A DNA stretch of 64,000 nt from Macrothele yani (GCA_039090855.1 CM076997.1:163338709-163402708); one strand, 5' to 3'. Shown: positions 44,367 to 56,109, counted from the stretch's first letter. The notes: generated by a model not told the origin, from the letters alone. Numbers and translations: made by a program.

Positions 44367-45283
44367 TGACATGTGGTGGTGATTGGACGACATCTGATGA
44401 AATTTATTTTTGCTGATTACTTTCAAATGAGAAGTTTAAAATACTGTATGTTAATCAGTTGGTGGAATCACCAGTAGACCTGTTACTCTGCGATGTGCAC
44501 TTTTGAATTTACGCAACGTATTTAACGACCAGCATCAGTTGCATGCCCTCCAGAACGACTTTGTGAAAGACTACGGTTTCTGTAGCATTATCCCTTTGTT
44601 CATCAGTAGGATTATCCCTTTAACATAGATTGTTACTGTTATCCCATTGAAATTTATGTTCGGAGAGATACTCTCTAATTCCATATGCGGAAAACTGAGT
44701 TTTAGTTTTACAAGCGCTTGATGCTTCCAGTTATTCTCTTACTTTGGACGATTGATCTGAATACCTTCAGCGTTTCAACGTTACACTTGTTACATAAAAC
44801 TTAATAACAATTTTCGTCATTTTTCGAGAATTCGGTAGCTACACCTACTACAGGATAAACCTTGTCGTACTCTCATCTGAGTGCTGACGCTGGTCTTCTC
44901 TATCTATCCAGCGATACTGACCAAAAAGAAATAATGAGGCTCATTCAAAGAAATAGCAATTTCCCCTTGAAATGCATTCATTTACAAGTTAATGAAGATC
45001 TTCGACGTCTTTTCTCAGACGCATTTCTTCTCGCTCTCATTATGTCCAAATGCGGATACTCAGCTGTACGTAAAGCCGTTGGGTACGATTCATTTAGAGT
45101 GCTCATATGGGGTGTATTGGATTTACCGGGAGGAATTATATAAAAAAAACCAGATCTTATTATTTTCGTATGCCATGTTCTTGATGGCAAATTGGCTTCC
45201 AGAAACTTCTCCCTTTTGAAAAAAACTGACACCTTTCTTAAAGTAGGCATAATAAAAGTGGAGAAGAAGGAATAAAATTTTAC
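44367..45283. other. Nothing recognised
   Basis: Open frames near 44862-45292 on both strands match nothing known to me. Confidence 0.4.
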
Positions 45284-45285
45284 TA

Positions 45286-46272
45286 CGTTCAAAAAGTACC
45301 GGACCTTTTTATATTAAAAAGAATGAGTACAGATAATACCTGTTTATGCGGTGTTTTCTTCGAAATAGTTACCTTGGGCAACTATGCTTTTTTGTCAGCT
45401 CTCATACAAAGATTTAAATGCAGATTGCAAGCCTTCCTTTGCCGCATCTTCCAGTGCCTCCGTCGCAACTCTTTGCACTTCTTCGGAACTTGAGAAGTGT
45501 CGTCCCTTAAGCACATTCCTTATCCGGAGAAATAGGAAAAAGTCACATGGGGCGAGATCAGGGGAATAAGCTGGTTGTGGAAGAACGTTAATGTGATGTT
45601 TCGACAGGTAATCGCCCAGTGATCAATCGATTCAAAAGATCGGGATCTGAATTAACTGCATCGATGTTATCCCCAAAAAACTTGCACGTGCTCATCCATT
45701 TTTTCTTGTGTCAGGTTTTTGGAGACAATATGTTGGCACACGTGATGCATGCCCAGTTTCTCTGTTAAAATGGCATGGCAACTTCAAACTGAGAAGCCGG
45801 CAATTTCTGCAATCTCTGCAACAGTTTTTTGACGGTCATTTTTCACAATTTCTTTGATAATGGCGATTTGTTCATCCGTTGTGGATGTTGAAGGTCGTCT
45901 TGAACTCTCATCATTCTCCATACTCTGTCGCCAGTTTACGAATCGTCAATGCCACTTATAAACTCTAGTTCGACTCACTGCGCTTTGACCGAACGCTGAC
46001 TTAATCATTTGAAAAGTCTCAGCGAAAGATTTTCCGAGCAAACACAAAATGTTACACTTGAACGCTGTTCAAAATTCGACAGCGTTGTCCTCGCGACGGA
46101 GATCCTTGAATTTCTGTAATCACGAACTACGCACATACGCTGTATGTGTTGGATCTGGATCAAACTGGTTCTCGCTGGTAATTCACATCATGCTCTTCGT
46201 TTGCTCAGCGGGGAATGACATAATTCACTGACATTTGGCAAATATTCAAAAAGTGGCGGAACGTTTTGAAAG
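45286..46272 (-). mobile_element. mariner element with internal deletion
   Basis: Inverted ends CGTTCAAAAAGTACCGGACC and CTTTCAAAACGTTCCGCCAC are flanked by TA (45284-45285 and 46273-46274). At 987 bp it is about 300 bp short of a complete mariner. Confidence 0.9.
45340..46060 (-). pseudogene. mariner transposase remnant
   Basis: Minus strand: MENDESSRRPSTSTTDEQIA, IIKEIVKNDRQKTVAEIAEI (helix-turn-helix segment), HAILTEKLGMHHVCQHIV, then after the missing catalytic middle HHINVLPQPAYSPDLAPCDF (third Asp) and FLFLRIRNVLKGRHFSSSEE. The first two Asp regions are gone, so the deletion took the core. Confidence 0.88.
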
Positions 46273-46489
46273 TATAAACGATTTCAATATTGGGCAGTAA
46301 AACGCCAAGTTTTGAAGACCCAAAACTAATTTTGGAGCAAATAGAAAGTTAAGAAATTCAAACTGAAGACTCAGCAGACATCTTTACAGTACCTATAACA
46401 GTTTGATCATAGGCATAATTTTAGGACTAATCACCCAAGCTGCGACCCAAGTGGGGTCCCGAATGAAGTATAATAAAATGTTTTTGGAT

Positions 46490-46590
46490 ATGATAGATTT
46501 CTCTCCTCCCTGAAACCGGTTTCCCCAAAATAGAGGTGGGCGGTTGGTTACGGTTCGTTCAGTTGCTCATGGTGGTCACTAAACTCTGAA
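46490..46590 (+). repeat. SINE-A 3' fragment
   Basis: TCCCTGAAACCGGTTTCCCC, then AGTTGCTCATGGTGGTCACT, correspond to the 3' half of the SINE-A body. The head is missing. Confidence 0.65.
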
Positions 46591-47055
46591 GGAAACAAAC
46601 AAGCAAACAAACCCGTCATCTTCAAAATCAGTAGAATGGATTGCAGCTTTATTTACCAAGTTATTGAAATTCATCATTAAGCAGAAGGTACAAAGGTCAA
46701 CCTGAAACTCCATAGGGAAAAGAAGCAGACGGTGTCACACAACATGAAATAGGAAATGGAACCAAAAGATACAGTGTCGAAGGAGTTTTTTCTTTAAGAA
46801 AAAACCAAACAAACTATCGCGCTCTATACCAAAATCTGACAGAATATGTCAAGCGTACATTTTGGGAAGCGATGTCAACCTCAAATAAGGCAGTGAACTT
46901 ACAAAAGCAGCACATCAAATTTTCAAACGTCAGTTGGAGATATTAATATTTGACTCAAACGTCAGAAGTTTCCAGAAGTTGTTTACAAGAGGAACTAACC
47001 AGATGAAAGTGGTTATGCACAATTTCAGTGGTACACCCATGACCATCAGGCAACT

Positions 47056-47240
47056 TCGGTAGCTTAGCCACCTAAGCGATGGATTCTAATCATTCGTCCA
47101 AAATAAGGCATGCATGGGGTGTCTGTTTTGCGGCCATTGCTGTCTACCTTCCCTAAAACCAATGGAACTAAATAAGGTAGTCGACTGCTTACCCACCTTA
47201 CCCTTGCTTACGATAGTCGTTAATCCTCCACCATTTCACA
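47056..47240 (+). repeat. SINE-A copy
   Basis: Head GTAGCTTAGCCACCTAAGCG, then TCTAATCATTCGTCC, TGTTTTGCGGCCATTGCTG, TACCTTCCCTAAAACCAATG and TAGTCGTTAATCCTCC. Box B is degraded. Confidence 0.75.
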
Positions 47241-47303
47241 TAATTTAGGAGACGTGCATGCTCATTTCGCTGAGACCTTGGATGGAAGGCAAATATACAA
47301 ATA

Positions 47304-48732
47304 CACTGGCGGAAAGTGAAAAAAGAACACCAGCAAGGAATTGGCGAACGATCATGAAATTTACATATGTTAATGGGTCGAGTTTACGTAGGTGTGATGT
47401 TAATTTCGGGACCAACCGGTGAGCGCTTACGCCACAGCACAGTATAATATGCAAATTACCGTCGGTGGTATTAAAGGAGTACGGCAAAGTGAATGTAATC
47501 TGTATTCGGCGTACTGACACGTGCAAAGACCCTGAAGAAGCTGTAATGCCTGTACATGGAAGGCGTGTACAATTTCAGCAGTTAACGGACTTTGAGCGAG
47601 GTCGTCTAGTCGGACTCCGCGAGGTCGGGTGGTCGTATCGTCGTATTGCGACGAATTGGACGGGAAGTATCGGTGGTGGTACGATGGTGGCGTAGATGGT
47701 CCGAGGAACATTCCAACACGGGAAGACGTGGAACCGGGAGTCACAGACGGACTGATGAGCGGACCGATCGACGCATAAAAAGAGCGGCGTTGTCAAGCAG
47801 AACATCCACTGCGACGCGAATCCGAGCTGCCGTTGCACCTGAGGTGACTGTGCGAACAATCCGCAACCGTCTACTGGATGCAGGACTACGTGCACGTGTG
47901 CCTCTGGCATGTGTACCTCTGACTCCAGCCCACCGTCAGGAACGGCTGCAGTGGTGTCGCCAACGTCTGCACTGGAGAACGCAATGGCGGTCTGTCATGT
48001 TCAGCGATGAAAGCAGACTCTGCTTGGGAGCCTCCGATGGCCGTATGCGTGTTCGCAGACGCACAGGGGAGCGTCTCCACCCTTCTTGCATCCGCCAGCA
48101 ACACACAGAGCCTACACCTGGTCTCCTGGTGTGGGGAGCGATCAGCTATCGCTGCCGTACACAACTAGTGTTTTTACCGGGTACGTTAAACAGCACGTCT
48201 TACATCAACAACATAATTCAGCCCGTTGTTGTGTCATTTGTAAGGTCGGTCCATCGTGGTGTTTTCCAGCAAGAAAACGCACACCCACACACGGCACGTG
48301 CAACGCAACATGCACTTCAGGGTGTGAGACAACTTCCATGGCCTGCACGTTCACCGGATTGGTCCCCCATTGAGCACGTGTAGGATTTTATGGGACAACG
48401 ATTGATCCGGTATCCACGGCCAGCCACGACCATCCCCGATTTACCCGTCCAGGTTGAGGATGCTTGGAACTCAATACCCCAAACTTACATCCAACATCTG
48501 TACGACAGACTCCATGCCAGAATTGCACAGTGTGACGCAGTTCATGGCGGTTCAACCTCGTACTAACCATGTTACATGGAAATGTTATTTTTCAGTTTAC
48601 CAGCAAATACAGCTGTATTTTGCCATAATATTTTGATCACGTTATCTTCTGTATTCCGTTATTATGCTGCATAAATTTTGCTGGTATCAGACGTCTCCTT
48701 CTTGGTGTTCTTTTTTCACTTTCCGCCAGTTT
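47304..48732 (+). mobile_element. Tc1-like element, full length
   Basis: Inverted ends CACTGGCGGAAAGTGAAAAA (left) and AACTGGCGGAAAGTGAAAAA (right, inverted). TA is present at the left; the right outermost bases are mutated. About 1430 bp, in the same group as 5740-7166. Confidence 0.93.
47546..48566 (+). pseudogene. Tc1-like transposase with one frameshift, one stop and a changed catalytic residue
   Basis: MPVHGRRVQFQQLTDFERGR opens a helix-turn-helix domain (LREVGWSYRRIA). One indel near 47655 shifts the frame, after which it stays open to 48380: RSVMFSDESRLCLG (first Asp), TPGLLVWGAISYRC, GVFQQENAHPHTA and SPDWSPIEHV. TAG at 48381 replaces the usual Trp, and the rest (MGQRLIRYPRPATTIPDLP ... 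GGSTSY) is open to TAA at 48564. The second catalytic Asp of QQDN is Glu here. The second catalytic position and the final Glu are 32 residues apart, as in the copy at 5904-6926. Confidence 0.95.
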
Positions 48733-48734
48733 GG

Positions 48735-49940
48735 TATTAAGCAAAGATTGCGCACTTTAAGTTCCATAGACAGGCAACGATAGCGACATTTGTTTACACA
48801 CACAAATACATTTAGTTTGAAAAGCACTTTTGGCCAGGAGGCCAATCATTACACTTAACGTGAAGGGGGATGCCCTTCCCTAATTAGGTTGTTATCCTCG
48901 CTTTTATCTCAGAAAGTAAGTTCTCTAAAGTTAGCTATTCTTGAGGCGATTAATGTTCTGCGTTACCAAATACTCTTCGGATAAACCATAGTTCACTCTC
49001 TATCCACAAGAATATGAACATAGATGTCTTTTCCCCAACATAAGCAGGCCATTAATTAAGAAAGTACTTAATGCGATCTTCTCGCACTTCGGCGTATTTC
49101 ACAAAAATGAATGAGTATTTCATAAAATGTTGCGTATTTCATATAATATATGGCCGGCCTTCGGCGGGCTATATTAATGGAGACGAAATGATCAATCGTA
49201 TTCACACACACAAAAGGAACACCGTTTTCTGGACACAGCGTTGGTGAGAAGGGAGCTCCCCATCTCTCTTCTCTCAAACGGTAGCACTCTAGCTGGAGAT
49301 CCCGTGGTCAGAGCTAGGTCGATGGCCCTCGCGGTCTAACTAAACGTTAACTTGCTGCTGTCTCCGGCGCTCGATCTTCGTGGACAAGAAAAACAACGTA
49401 AACTGGACTACGGATCCTCCTTCCGAAAACGTTCTTCTGTGTTTTGTTTCTAAGGTTATTGATTAGGTATTAGACCACCAGATGGGCTCTTTGTGTAACA
49501 CTTTTCCCTTGATTTAAGTAACTATGGCCTAAATAGGATTTCTTTCTGCAGGATCGGGCCCTTTCTTGCCAACCACAGCTACTATTCCCTGTTCGTATGG
49601 AATTATTACTCTTGGTAGACTGACCGCTGCTACCAAAGTGTTCTCTTAGCCCTCACGGTTGATCTATGCCACCCAATCAACCTTCCTCCGGCCTTACCGC
49701 AGCAGAACGAAACGCATAACTTCTTTGTTGCTGCGCTGCCACTATTACCGCTTCGATAATTGGAATTCAAATGCCCTCAGAATGATTTGCACTTTTCTTC
49801 GCGTTTGTTGTAAGGCATCATTGGAGTCTTACGGTCTTCTTTAAATGTTAAGTGGTCAATGTCTCATTACAGGGCGCTTTGCTTCTCCGCGGCAGAATGG
49901 CTGGCCGACTTGCCCTTTCGACCCCAATAACCATTATTTG
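48735..49940. other. Nothing recognised
   Basis: Less AT-rich than elsewhere but with no coding similarity or repeat ends I can name. Confidence 0.4.
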
Positions 49941-49942
49941 GG

Positions 49943-50000
49943 TGCCTCTCTGGGAAGCATTAGCACCGCCTTTTCGGTGCTAATGCTTCCCAGAGAGGCA
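49943..50000. repeat. Perfect 26-bp hairpin with 6-base loop
   Basis: TGCCTCTCTGGGAAGCATTA and the rest of the arm (49943-49968) pair without mismatch with 49975-50000; the loop is CCTTTT. A perfect stem of this length is either very young or conserved. Confidence 0.95.
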
Positions 50001-50369
50001 GGTTTACGAGAGTTTCACCACCACCCTTGTAAATTCTGGGTAGTTCGCCTTTCGTTTGGGTGGGGTTTTTAAAACACTTACCTTTCATTTTTCTGTTCTC
50101 CTTATTGCAAAGACATTTTAATCATCCTCCCGAATTAAACATAATTTCTTCCTAATTAGTTGCGTAAGTGTTGAAATTCCAAGCCCAATTATCAATCTAT
50201 TAACATAAATGAATTATTTCAGACCCCCAATGCCCAATCTCTTATCAATATATATCTTCTGTTCCATCACATCTGTGGTGAAACAGAAGCACGCAGCACC
50301 CAATTTAAAAACTGATTTTACGTGACCGGCAGGTTCTGGCCGTATGCCTCTCCTGACCATTATGATAAA

Positions 50370-50420
50370 CGATCAAGAGACTCATTCCGATGAACGGTCA
50401 AGAGAATCATTCCGATGAAC
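50370..50420. repeat. 25-bp direct duplication
   Basis: GATCAAGAGACTCATTCCGA and the next copy, GGTCAAGAGAATCATTCCGA, lie head to tail. Confidence 0.8.
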
Positions 50421-50673
50421 GATGTTCCTGACCGCCGTTCATCATAGTGCGTCCGGTTTCCATTCACGTGTAAGTTATGGATGGTGCATTTGTCGAACGT
50501 CACTGGGTCTATCCGTTCCATCGAAACAGTGACCCTAAGTTGGCCTTTAAATCTCAAAAAAAAGAGTGGCTTTTAATCTCGAAAAAAAAAAGAGGATGCT
50601 TCTACAAATTAAGTAAGCTACTTATTTAAAAAGAAATTAACTTGTCATTCAGACTTTTTTTATCTTGCTTTTG

Positions 50674-50835
50674 TTTGGAGAGTATAATGACCACCGTGAG
50701 TAACTTGATGGACCATAAGCAATCGCCCTTAGCAAATTTAGAGCCACTTTTTCCAGGGAAGGAAGAGCGTCAGTGCGGTAAGACAAGCACAACATACATG
50801 CATCACTGGGATTCAAACTCGGACACCTAATTAGT
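50674..50835 (-). repeat. Partial SINE-A copy
   Basis: Reverse complement carries the SINE-A body (GACCACCGTGAGTAACTTGA, CAATCGCCCTTAGC and CCAGGGAAGGAAGAGC on the plus strand) and a degraded box B. The box A end is lost. Confidence 0.8.
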
Positions 50836-51122
50836 ATAAAAGAGGTGTTCTGCATCAAAGCTGTGGGGAGCGCGGTGGCGGGGCTGGTAGGGTTCAAGGA
50901 GCGTAGGTTAATGGACTTAAGGTTGGTGCATCCGACCATCAGTGGATGTTAATGCCGCCCTTTAGCGGTTGTCAAGTGAGCGTTCTTGTATTTCTGCCTC
51001 AGAGTGCTGAAGCACTGGTTGTGCTGGAGGAAGGATGGCATAAGCACTCCATCACAGACGATACAACTCATGTGTTGCCCTCCAGTGGTTGTGGCGTTCC
51101 TAAATAAATATAAAACAAGGTA

Positions 51123-51286
51123 TATAACGAAGTAAATTTCTCCGTCATTTTGGGTCTACGCCGGGATTCGAACCCGAGGCCGCTTATTCCGGAACAAGTC
51201 GCTCTACCAACTGAGCTACGCAGACATTTTATTCTGATTCCTATCTGCCTTTATGTCGTGTGCGTCCTGCTGGCAGGTACGTCACA
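51123..51286 (-). repeat. SINE-B copy, well preserved
   Basis: In the sense direction: TGTGACGTACCTGCCAGCAG, about 30 bp more, then a tRNA-like head GCGTAGCTCAGTTGGTAGAG ... CTCGGGTTCGAATCCCGG whose acceptor, D and T arms can all pair. It ends AAATTTACTTCGTTATA. The anticodon arm is imperfect (six-base loop), so I read it as a SINE, not a tRNA gene. Nearly identical to the next copy. Confidence 0.93.
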
Positions 51287-51544
51287 TCCCCCCCCGAAAG
51301 AGGGCCGGGGGCATGGCCCACGGGTCAGCCGTGACCATGAATCGCTGCAGGCAGCCATCTACTGTAGAACGTACACTTGAGAACTCCCAGTCAATCTGCT
51401 GTGTGGAATGCAACATCACACATTTTTATTTTTCGAAGCGCTGAGAAGGGATTCTCTGATTTTTCCTGTCTCGCGGTGTGGAAATAACATCACACCAATG
51501 CGAGATTTTGAACGGTCGGGTCATCCGGATAGTTCGGGCGCCAT

Positions 51545-51708
51545 TATAACGAAGTAAATTTCTCCGTCATTTTTGGTCTACGCCGGGATTCGAACCCGAG
51601 GCCGCTTATTCCGGAACAAGTCGCTCTACCAACTGAGCTACGCAGACATTTTATTCTGATTCCTATCTGCCTTTATGTCGTGTGCGTCCTGCTGGCAGGT
51701 ACGTCACA
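51545..51708 (-). repeat. SINE-B copy, twin of the previous one
   Basis: Same 164 bp with a single difference (TTTGG here, TTGGG there). The 258 bp between the two is unrelated, containing a C-run and AGAGGGCCGGGGGCATGG. Confidence 0.93.
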
Positions 51709-51709
51709 G

Positions 51710-53630
51710 GTACTGACGCGTGGAAAGGTTTTTTAACGAAAACGAGCGCTACTGTATATCCTATTTTTTCATGTTCGGCTTGACGTTTATCTCTCTATTC
51801 AAAAGAATAAAAACTTTGGTTCTCATCTTCAGATCACATAATAATCACGATCCCACAGCGAATAACTTTATTTGTTTATTTTTTCTGCAGAAGTAAATTT
51901 TTCTTCTGGGAGTTTAGGATTTTTTTTCTGTAGGGTAGCAAAAGATATATTTTTCAATGTCGCTGTTCTATACTAATTTATATGAAAATGTTTGTCTGCG
52001 TAACACAGGAAATATACAGCATTTCCCACCCCACAGTTCGTTTGTAACGGTACTTGTTTTTAAGAATTCTATATTATTTTTACTTTTTTTTTTTCCATTT
52101 CTTTCCAAAAGAAGTTTCTTAACTATGAAACTGCCTAATATTTAAGTTTAAAGAGCAAAATGTATCCAAAGTTTCAGATATATTTTGGTGTCTCAAAGAT
52201 GGCTACAATCCTATTTCATGATAGGCAATATAGGATTTCATTCGTGTTTTGGTTCCAAAAGGGAGGATTTCTTTTCTGTATTGGTTTGGTACGCAACTTA
52301 TTATTAAAGTGGGTAACGGAAAAGGATTTATTATCGGTACATCCCTAAAATTGTATTCTTAGCGATATATTTTTACACTTTTTTATTGTGTAACATAATA
52401 TATTGTTTTGACTCGCCCGAAACGCATTTATTTTCGATACATACCTGAAATATCGTACATCCACAAACAAATGTATTTTTTTATAAAGGTTCTTCTTATT
52501 CTCGTCCTGTGTAACTTAATGCATTTTGTCCAATTGCAATTCTATGCTATCGTATTCGTCAAAGTTTACATTGTATCAGCATTATTTTTATCTAATATTT
52601 TCTACATGTTTTTTTTTTCCGATTCATTCCAACATACTTTTCATAACGATTTAATTACACTCAAAGCTAGATACAATTTTCTCACTGTTTTACGTACTTG
52701 TATTTACCGAATGAGGAAAAAATCTTCTAAACTTCTGCTCTCATATATACATTAAAACGTGAAACACGATTTTTATTACACTACCTTTCTTATGTTTTTA
52801 ATTCGAAATTTTCCAAAGATATCGCGAAAACCTACAGCTTATATCAAATGTGACGGCTATTACCACACTAAAAAGAAGTACAACTCAAAATTAATTCCTT
52901 TGTGCTTTCTTTCACAAGACTCAACAAAACATAAGCGTCGTTTCCTTATACTTGCTCAAACATCACAACTAGATGTAAATCAACTGCGTCTGATGTTACT
53001 GCCCGTCTTTCATTTACAATTATTTAAAAAGATTATCTCCGTCGCTGCAATAGACAATGTAACTGATTTGTCGCTGTTCTCCTCTGCGCAGGATGCAAGC
53101 ATTCCATATTACGTTCAGGTTTTTTTCATTTTATTAATTGTTTCAATAGTTCAATGGTATACTTACAGAATAAACATATGCATTCTAAACCTTTTTCATT
53201 TTATATAGAATCCTAAAGTGATCCACGGAATAAGAAATCGTTCAATGATTCAAATATCAGTGATGCATAGCAATCACTGCCTTTTTTCACACCTCCTTTT
53301 CTCTTCCATTTCAACATTTAAGGCATTCTTTGCTCTACAATTTGTATACACGTTGTTTTTCTCGAATCTCAGAAGATATTTTCCCAAATGTGCTATGACA
53401 ATAATTATACCTCTCACAACAATCTAATGATAAATGTACAACGCTTCAAGCTGCCTTAAAAAATACTTTTATTTACTCAAAGCACAGAAACGCTGTTTTC
53501 CTTATTTTCCTTCCTAATCACTTCACATTTTTGTGATGAATTTAGCAGAAGCCTTTGAGAAAATATTTTAAAAGAAAGAAACTATATGAATTCGTTTGAA
53601 TCTGTCGTTCCCGCAAACATTCATCTAGAA
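51710..53630. other. AT-rich DNA, nothing recognised
   Basis: Open frames of 115 and 149 codons at 52408-52755 and 52759-53208 are rich in F, L, I and K as expected of AT-rich DNA, and match nothing I know. Confidence 0.4.
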
Positions 53631-53631
53631 G

Positions 53632-54735
53632 CACTGTTCTCAAAGTGTGCTCCGCCGAGCCCTGGGCTCTGCGAATGCTCCTCAAGGGCTCCGCGACCCT
53701 TTCTGTGAAAAATTTCTCGTGACATCGTCATGATCATCAACGAAAATACACTAGCAACATCCACGTACTTCCTCAATTTCCTTATACAATGAATGCACAT
53801 AATGCTTCCTTCAGGGCATGTACCAACGCTATATAGCGACCCTAATTGCAAGCCACGCGTAGTTCTCTTTTGCTTCCTCGGCAGCAGTTTCGAAATAGGC
53901 AGGGGAAAAAAAGGCACAACCTATTGTCATCGTATTTGAAAGTGTAAGGTAACAACGGCGCCCTCGCGTCCCATATATTTTTTTCACGCTTGCGTGCTGT
54001 CAGGCCCGATGATCGAAATGACTATATTTATGCAAAACTGCGACCGGACGTACCTGAAACGAATTAGTTTTCAGGAGAACTATACCACTCCTTGAAGAGT
54101 GAACCGATAGGACACGGCCTCACTCTGGAGCTGTTCTTTAATGTTCGATTCCTGCTATTTGCAACACAGCACACGATTTCCCTACGTAACCATGACATTC
54201 GCTCAAGATTTGTTCTGTCCGTCTCTTCGGTTCATTTCACTTCAGTTGACACGAGGGAACTGATACGTCGTAAGTTCGAGCGTTTGCGGTAGTGTTTAAT
54301 ATTTGCAATGGACCGATGGCTCAAGACTGGAACGTTAAATCACTCATCAAGAAAGCATTCGTCTTCTACAGCGGAAGTTTCAGTGCCAGTGACAAGGCCT
54401 GTAAAGCCAGACGACGAAAAAACTTAAGAATCCGCAATAGAAGAAAGTACAAGAAATGCGTATTCTGGGAAGGAGGAACAATATGCAGAAACGTAAATAT
54501 GGTGAAAGTAACTTTTATTTTGGATTTGCAGACGCAAGTAATTATTCTCAGTGTGTATTGTGCCACAAAACCTTTCCAAATAGCTCCATGTTTCCAGCTA
54601 AATTGCACCATCATTTTAAAACAACAAATTCAGATTGCAAAAGTAAAGATGTCAGTTTTTTGTGCAGAAACGGAATGCATTATACAGATAAAAAAATTAC
54701 GGTTCAGCCATCTCATACACATACTGCAAGCGAAA
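53632..54735 (+). mobile_element. hAT-type element, 5' part
   Basis: The left end CACTGTTCTCAAAGTGTGCT followed by GGGCTCTGCG and GGGCTCCGCG motifs is the usual start of hAT elements of the ZBED type. A transposase N-terminus follows. The element stops where a Tc1-like fragment begins near 54740, so the catalytic domain and right end are lost. Confidence 0.7.
54308..54700 (+). pseudogene. hAT transposase N-terminus with BED finger
   Basis: MDRWLKTGTLNHSSRKHSSS opens the frame at 54308, and KRKYGESNFYFGFADA follows after a stop (TAA near 54422) and an indel. Then comes CVLCHKTFPNSSMFPAKLHH with HFKTTNSDCKSKDVSF, a BED zinc finger (Cys-X2-Cys near 54566; a histidine-rich partner, HLxxxH-like but degraded). 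This is the N-terminus of ZBED/Tip100-like hAT transposases; the RNase-H-like catalytic domain is missing. DNA-binding role inferred from the family. Confidence 0.85.
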
Positions 54736-54739
54736 ACGC

Positions 54740-55005
54740 ATAGTGTTCGATTCCCGTCACCGACAAATTTGGAATTTTCCTCCATACCGTTTGCTCGCTG
54801 ACGCTGCTTTGTTCTCCGACATTTAGCCTGGATGTGGTTTTTCCCGCCGTTGCAAAGTGGTCGGTCTGTACGAGCCTGGATATTCTACGTCGTCTCAGGA
54901 CATCAATGCCGTATGGTCGGCAACCGCCTGCTCTCTGGGCGCTGGAACTTCCGTCGATGGTGTATTCGCTGTACATCCTTAATATGGTTGCCTTCCTAAA
55001 GAGTA
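54740..55005 (-). pseudogene. Tc1-like transposase fragment
   Basis: Minus strand: SEYTIDGSSSAQRAGGCRPY, IDVLRRRRISRLVQTDHFAT, then RLNVGEQSSVSEQTVWRKI. This is the linker between the two helix-turn-helix motifs of a Tc1-like transposase (the SER-TVxR region). Catalytic core and terminal repeats absent. Confidence 0.75.
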
Positions 55006-55010
55006 GGTTT

Positions 55011-55174
55011 TATAACGAAGTAAATTTCTCCGTCATTTTTGGCCCACGCCTGGGATCGAACCAGATTCCACTTATTCCAAAACAAGTCGCTCTACTAACT
55101 GAGCTACGCAGACGTTCGTTCTTGCTGCTATCTGCCTTTATGTCGTGTGCGTCCGGCGGAGCAGGCACGTCACA
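55011..55174 (-). repeat. SINE-B copy
   Basis: Same structure as the twin copies; box A GCGTAGCTCAGTTAGTAGAG, box B (TGGTTCGATCCC) more diverged. Ends TATAACGAAG on the plus strand. Confidence 0.9.
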
Positions 55175-55887
55175 GTTTCCTACCACTTGTACGGTAGAAT
55201 GACCCATTCTTCTTGTGCCGACAATACGTCTACAATCAAAGTCGCTCAGAACATCACATTTACCCATGTTCGTTGATTCCGATGCACTGTTGGGAAGCCT
55301 TGCTCTTCACCTATTTATCGCCTGCGTTCTGCTCAGGAGATGCCCGTTTCAACTGCCTATCATCCCCATATGGAATGTTTTGTCTACTGAGTGTATATAT
55401 AATTTCAATCTGCGAGATCCTTAGCTTTTGCAAAAACGATATCGCATTTATTCCACCTGTGGGGAAAAGTTTGATTTTAAATTTGCGATATGCATAAAAA
55501 CGCATATGTACTTATTGCTGTAGAATCAGCAGAAAGAAAAAAAAAATAAGACGAATTGAATTTCACAAATTTATTGCCGAAGCAGATATACCACGCTCAC
55601 CACATGATATAAAATGATGGATCTGTAGAGTCCAGTCGTAAGTCCATTATTTAGAACATGGTCTAAATCTAGCCCACATCATTTTTTAAATTCTGATACG
55701 ACAGTTAGGAAATGAAATATTGATGGACCAGAAATCTTAATTTACCTTGAACGGTTTCAGAACTGCCAGAAAGTGTTCCCCGTAATTGGAGCTATTGGAT
55801 GCCGAAATATTTTTTATTTTTATTTGGTGATTAAACGACTGCCGTGAATAACTCAATGTGCTATTAGCATTCGCCTGTCTCTAATTT

Positions 55888-56107
55888 AGGGTCGCCGCGG
55901 TGGCGCAGTGCTCTACTAAGCGGTGTCCTCTGATCATTCGTCCGAGTTGGGTTCGGTTTCGAATCACAGTGAGGCAAGGATGCTGTGTTTGTCTTACGGC
56001 ATTGGCTATCTCCCTTCCCTGGAATCAGTGACCATAAAATAGGGACGGATGACTGCTTATGCTCACTGAGTTGCACACGGTGGTCGTTAACCCTCCCCCC
56101 CCCAAAT
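55888..56107 (+). repeat. SINE-A copy
   Basis: GTCGCCGCGGTGGCGCAGTG (box A) and TTCGGTTTCGAATCACAG (diverged box B), then TTGTCTTACGGCATTGGC, CTTCCCTGGAATCAGTGACC and GGTGGTCGTTAACC. Confidence 0.92.
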
Positions 56108-56109
56108 AG

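Noticed and set aside
49860..50050. Helitron 3' end, because of the strong hairpin
   Set aside because: No CTRR terminus at the expected distance after the hairpin and no TC start was found.
51170..51240. Functional tRNA gene
   Set aside because: Shared flanking body in eight copies and a defective anticodon arm indicate a SINE.
52408..53208. Two consecutive open frames with hydrophobic stretches
   Set aside because: Composition follows the local AT richness, there is no recognisable domain, and a chance origin is likely.
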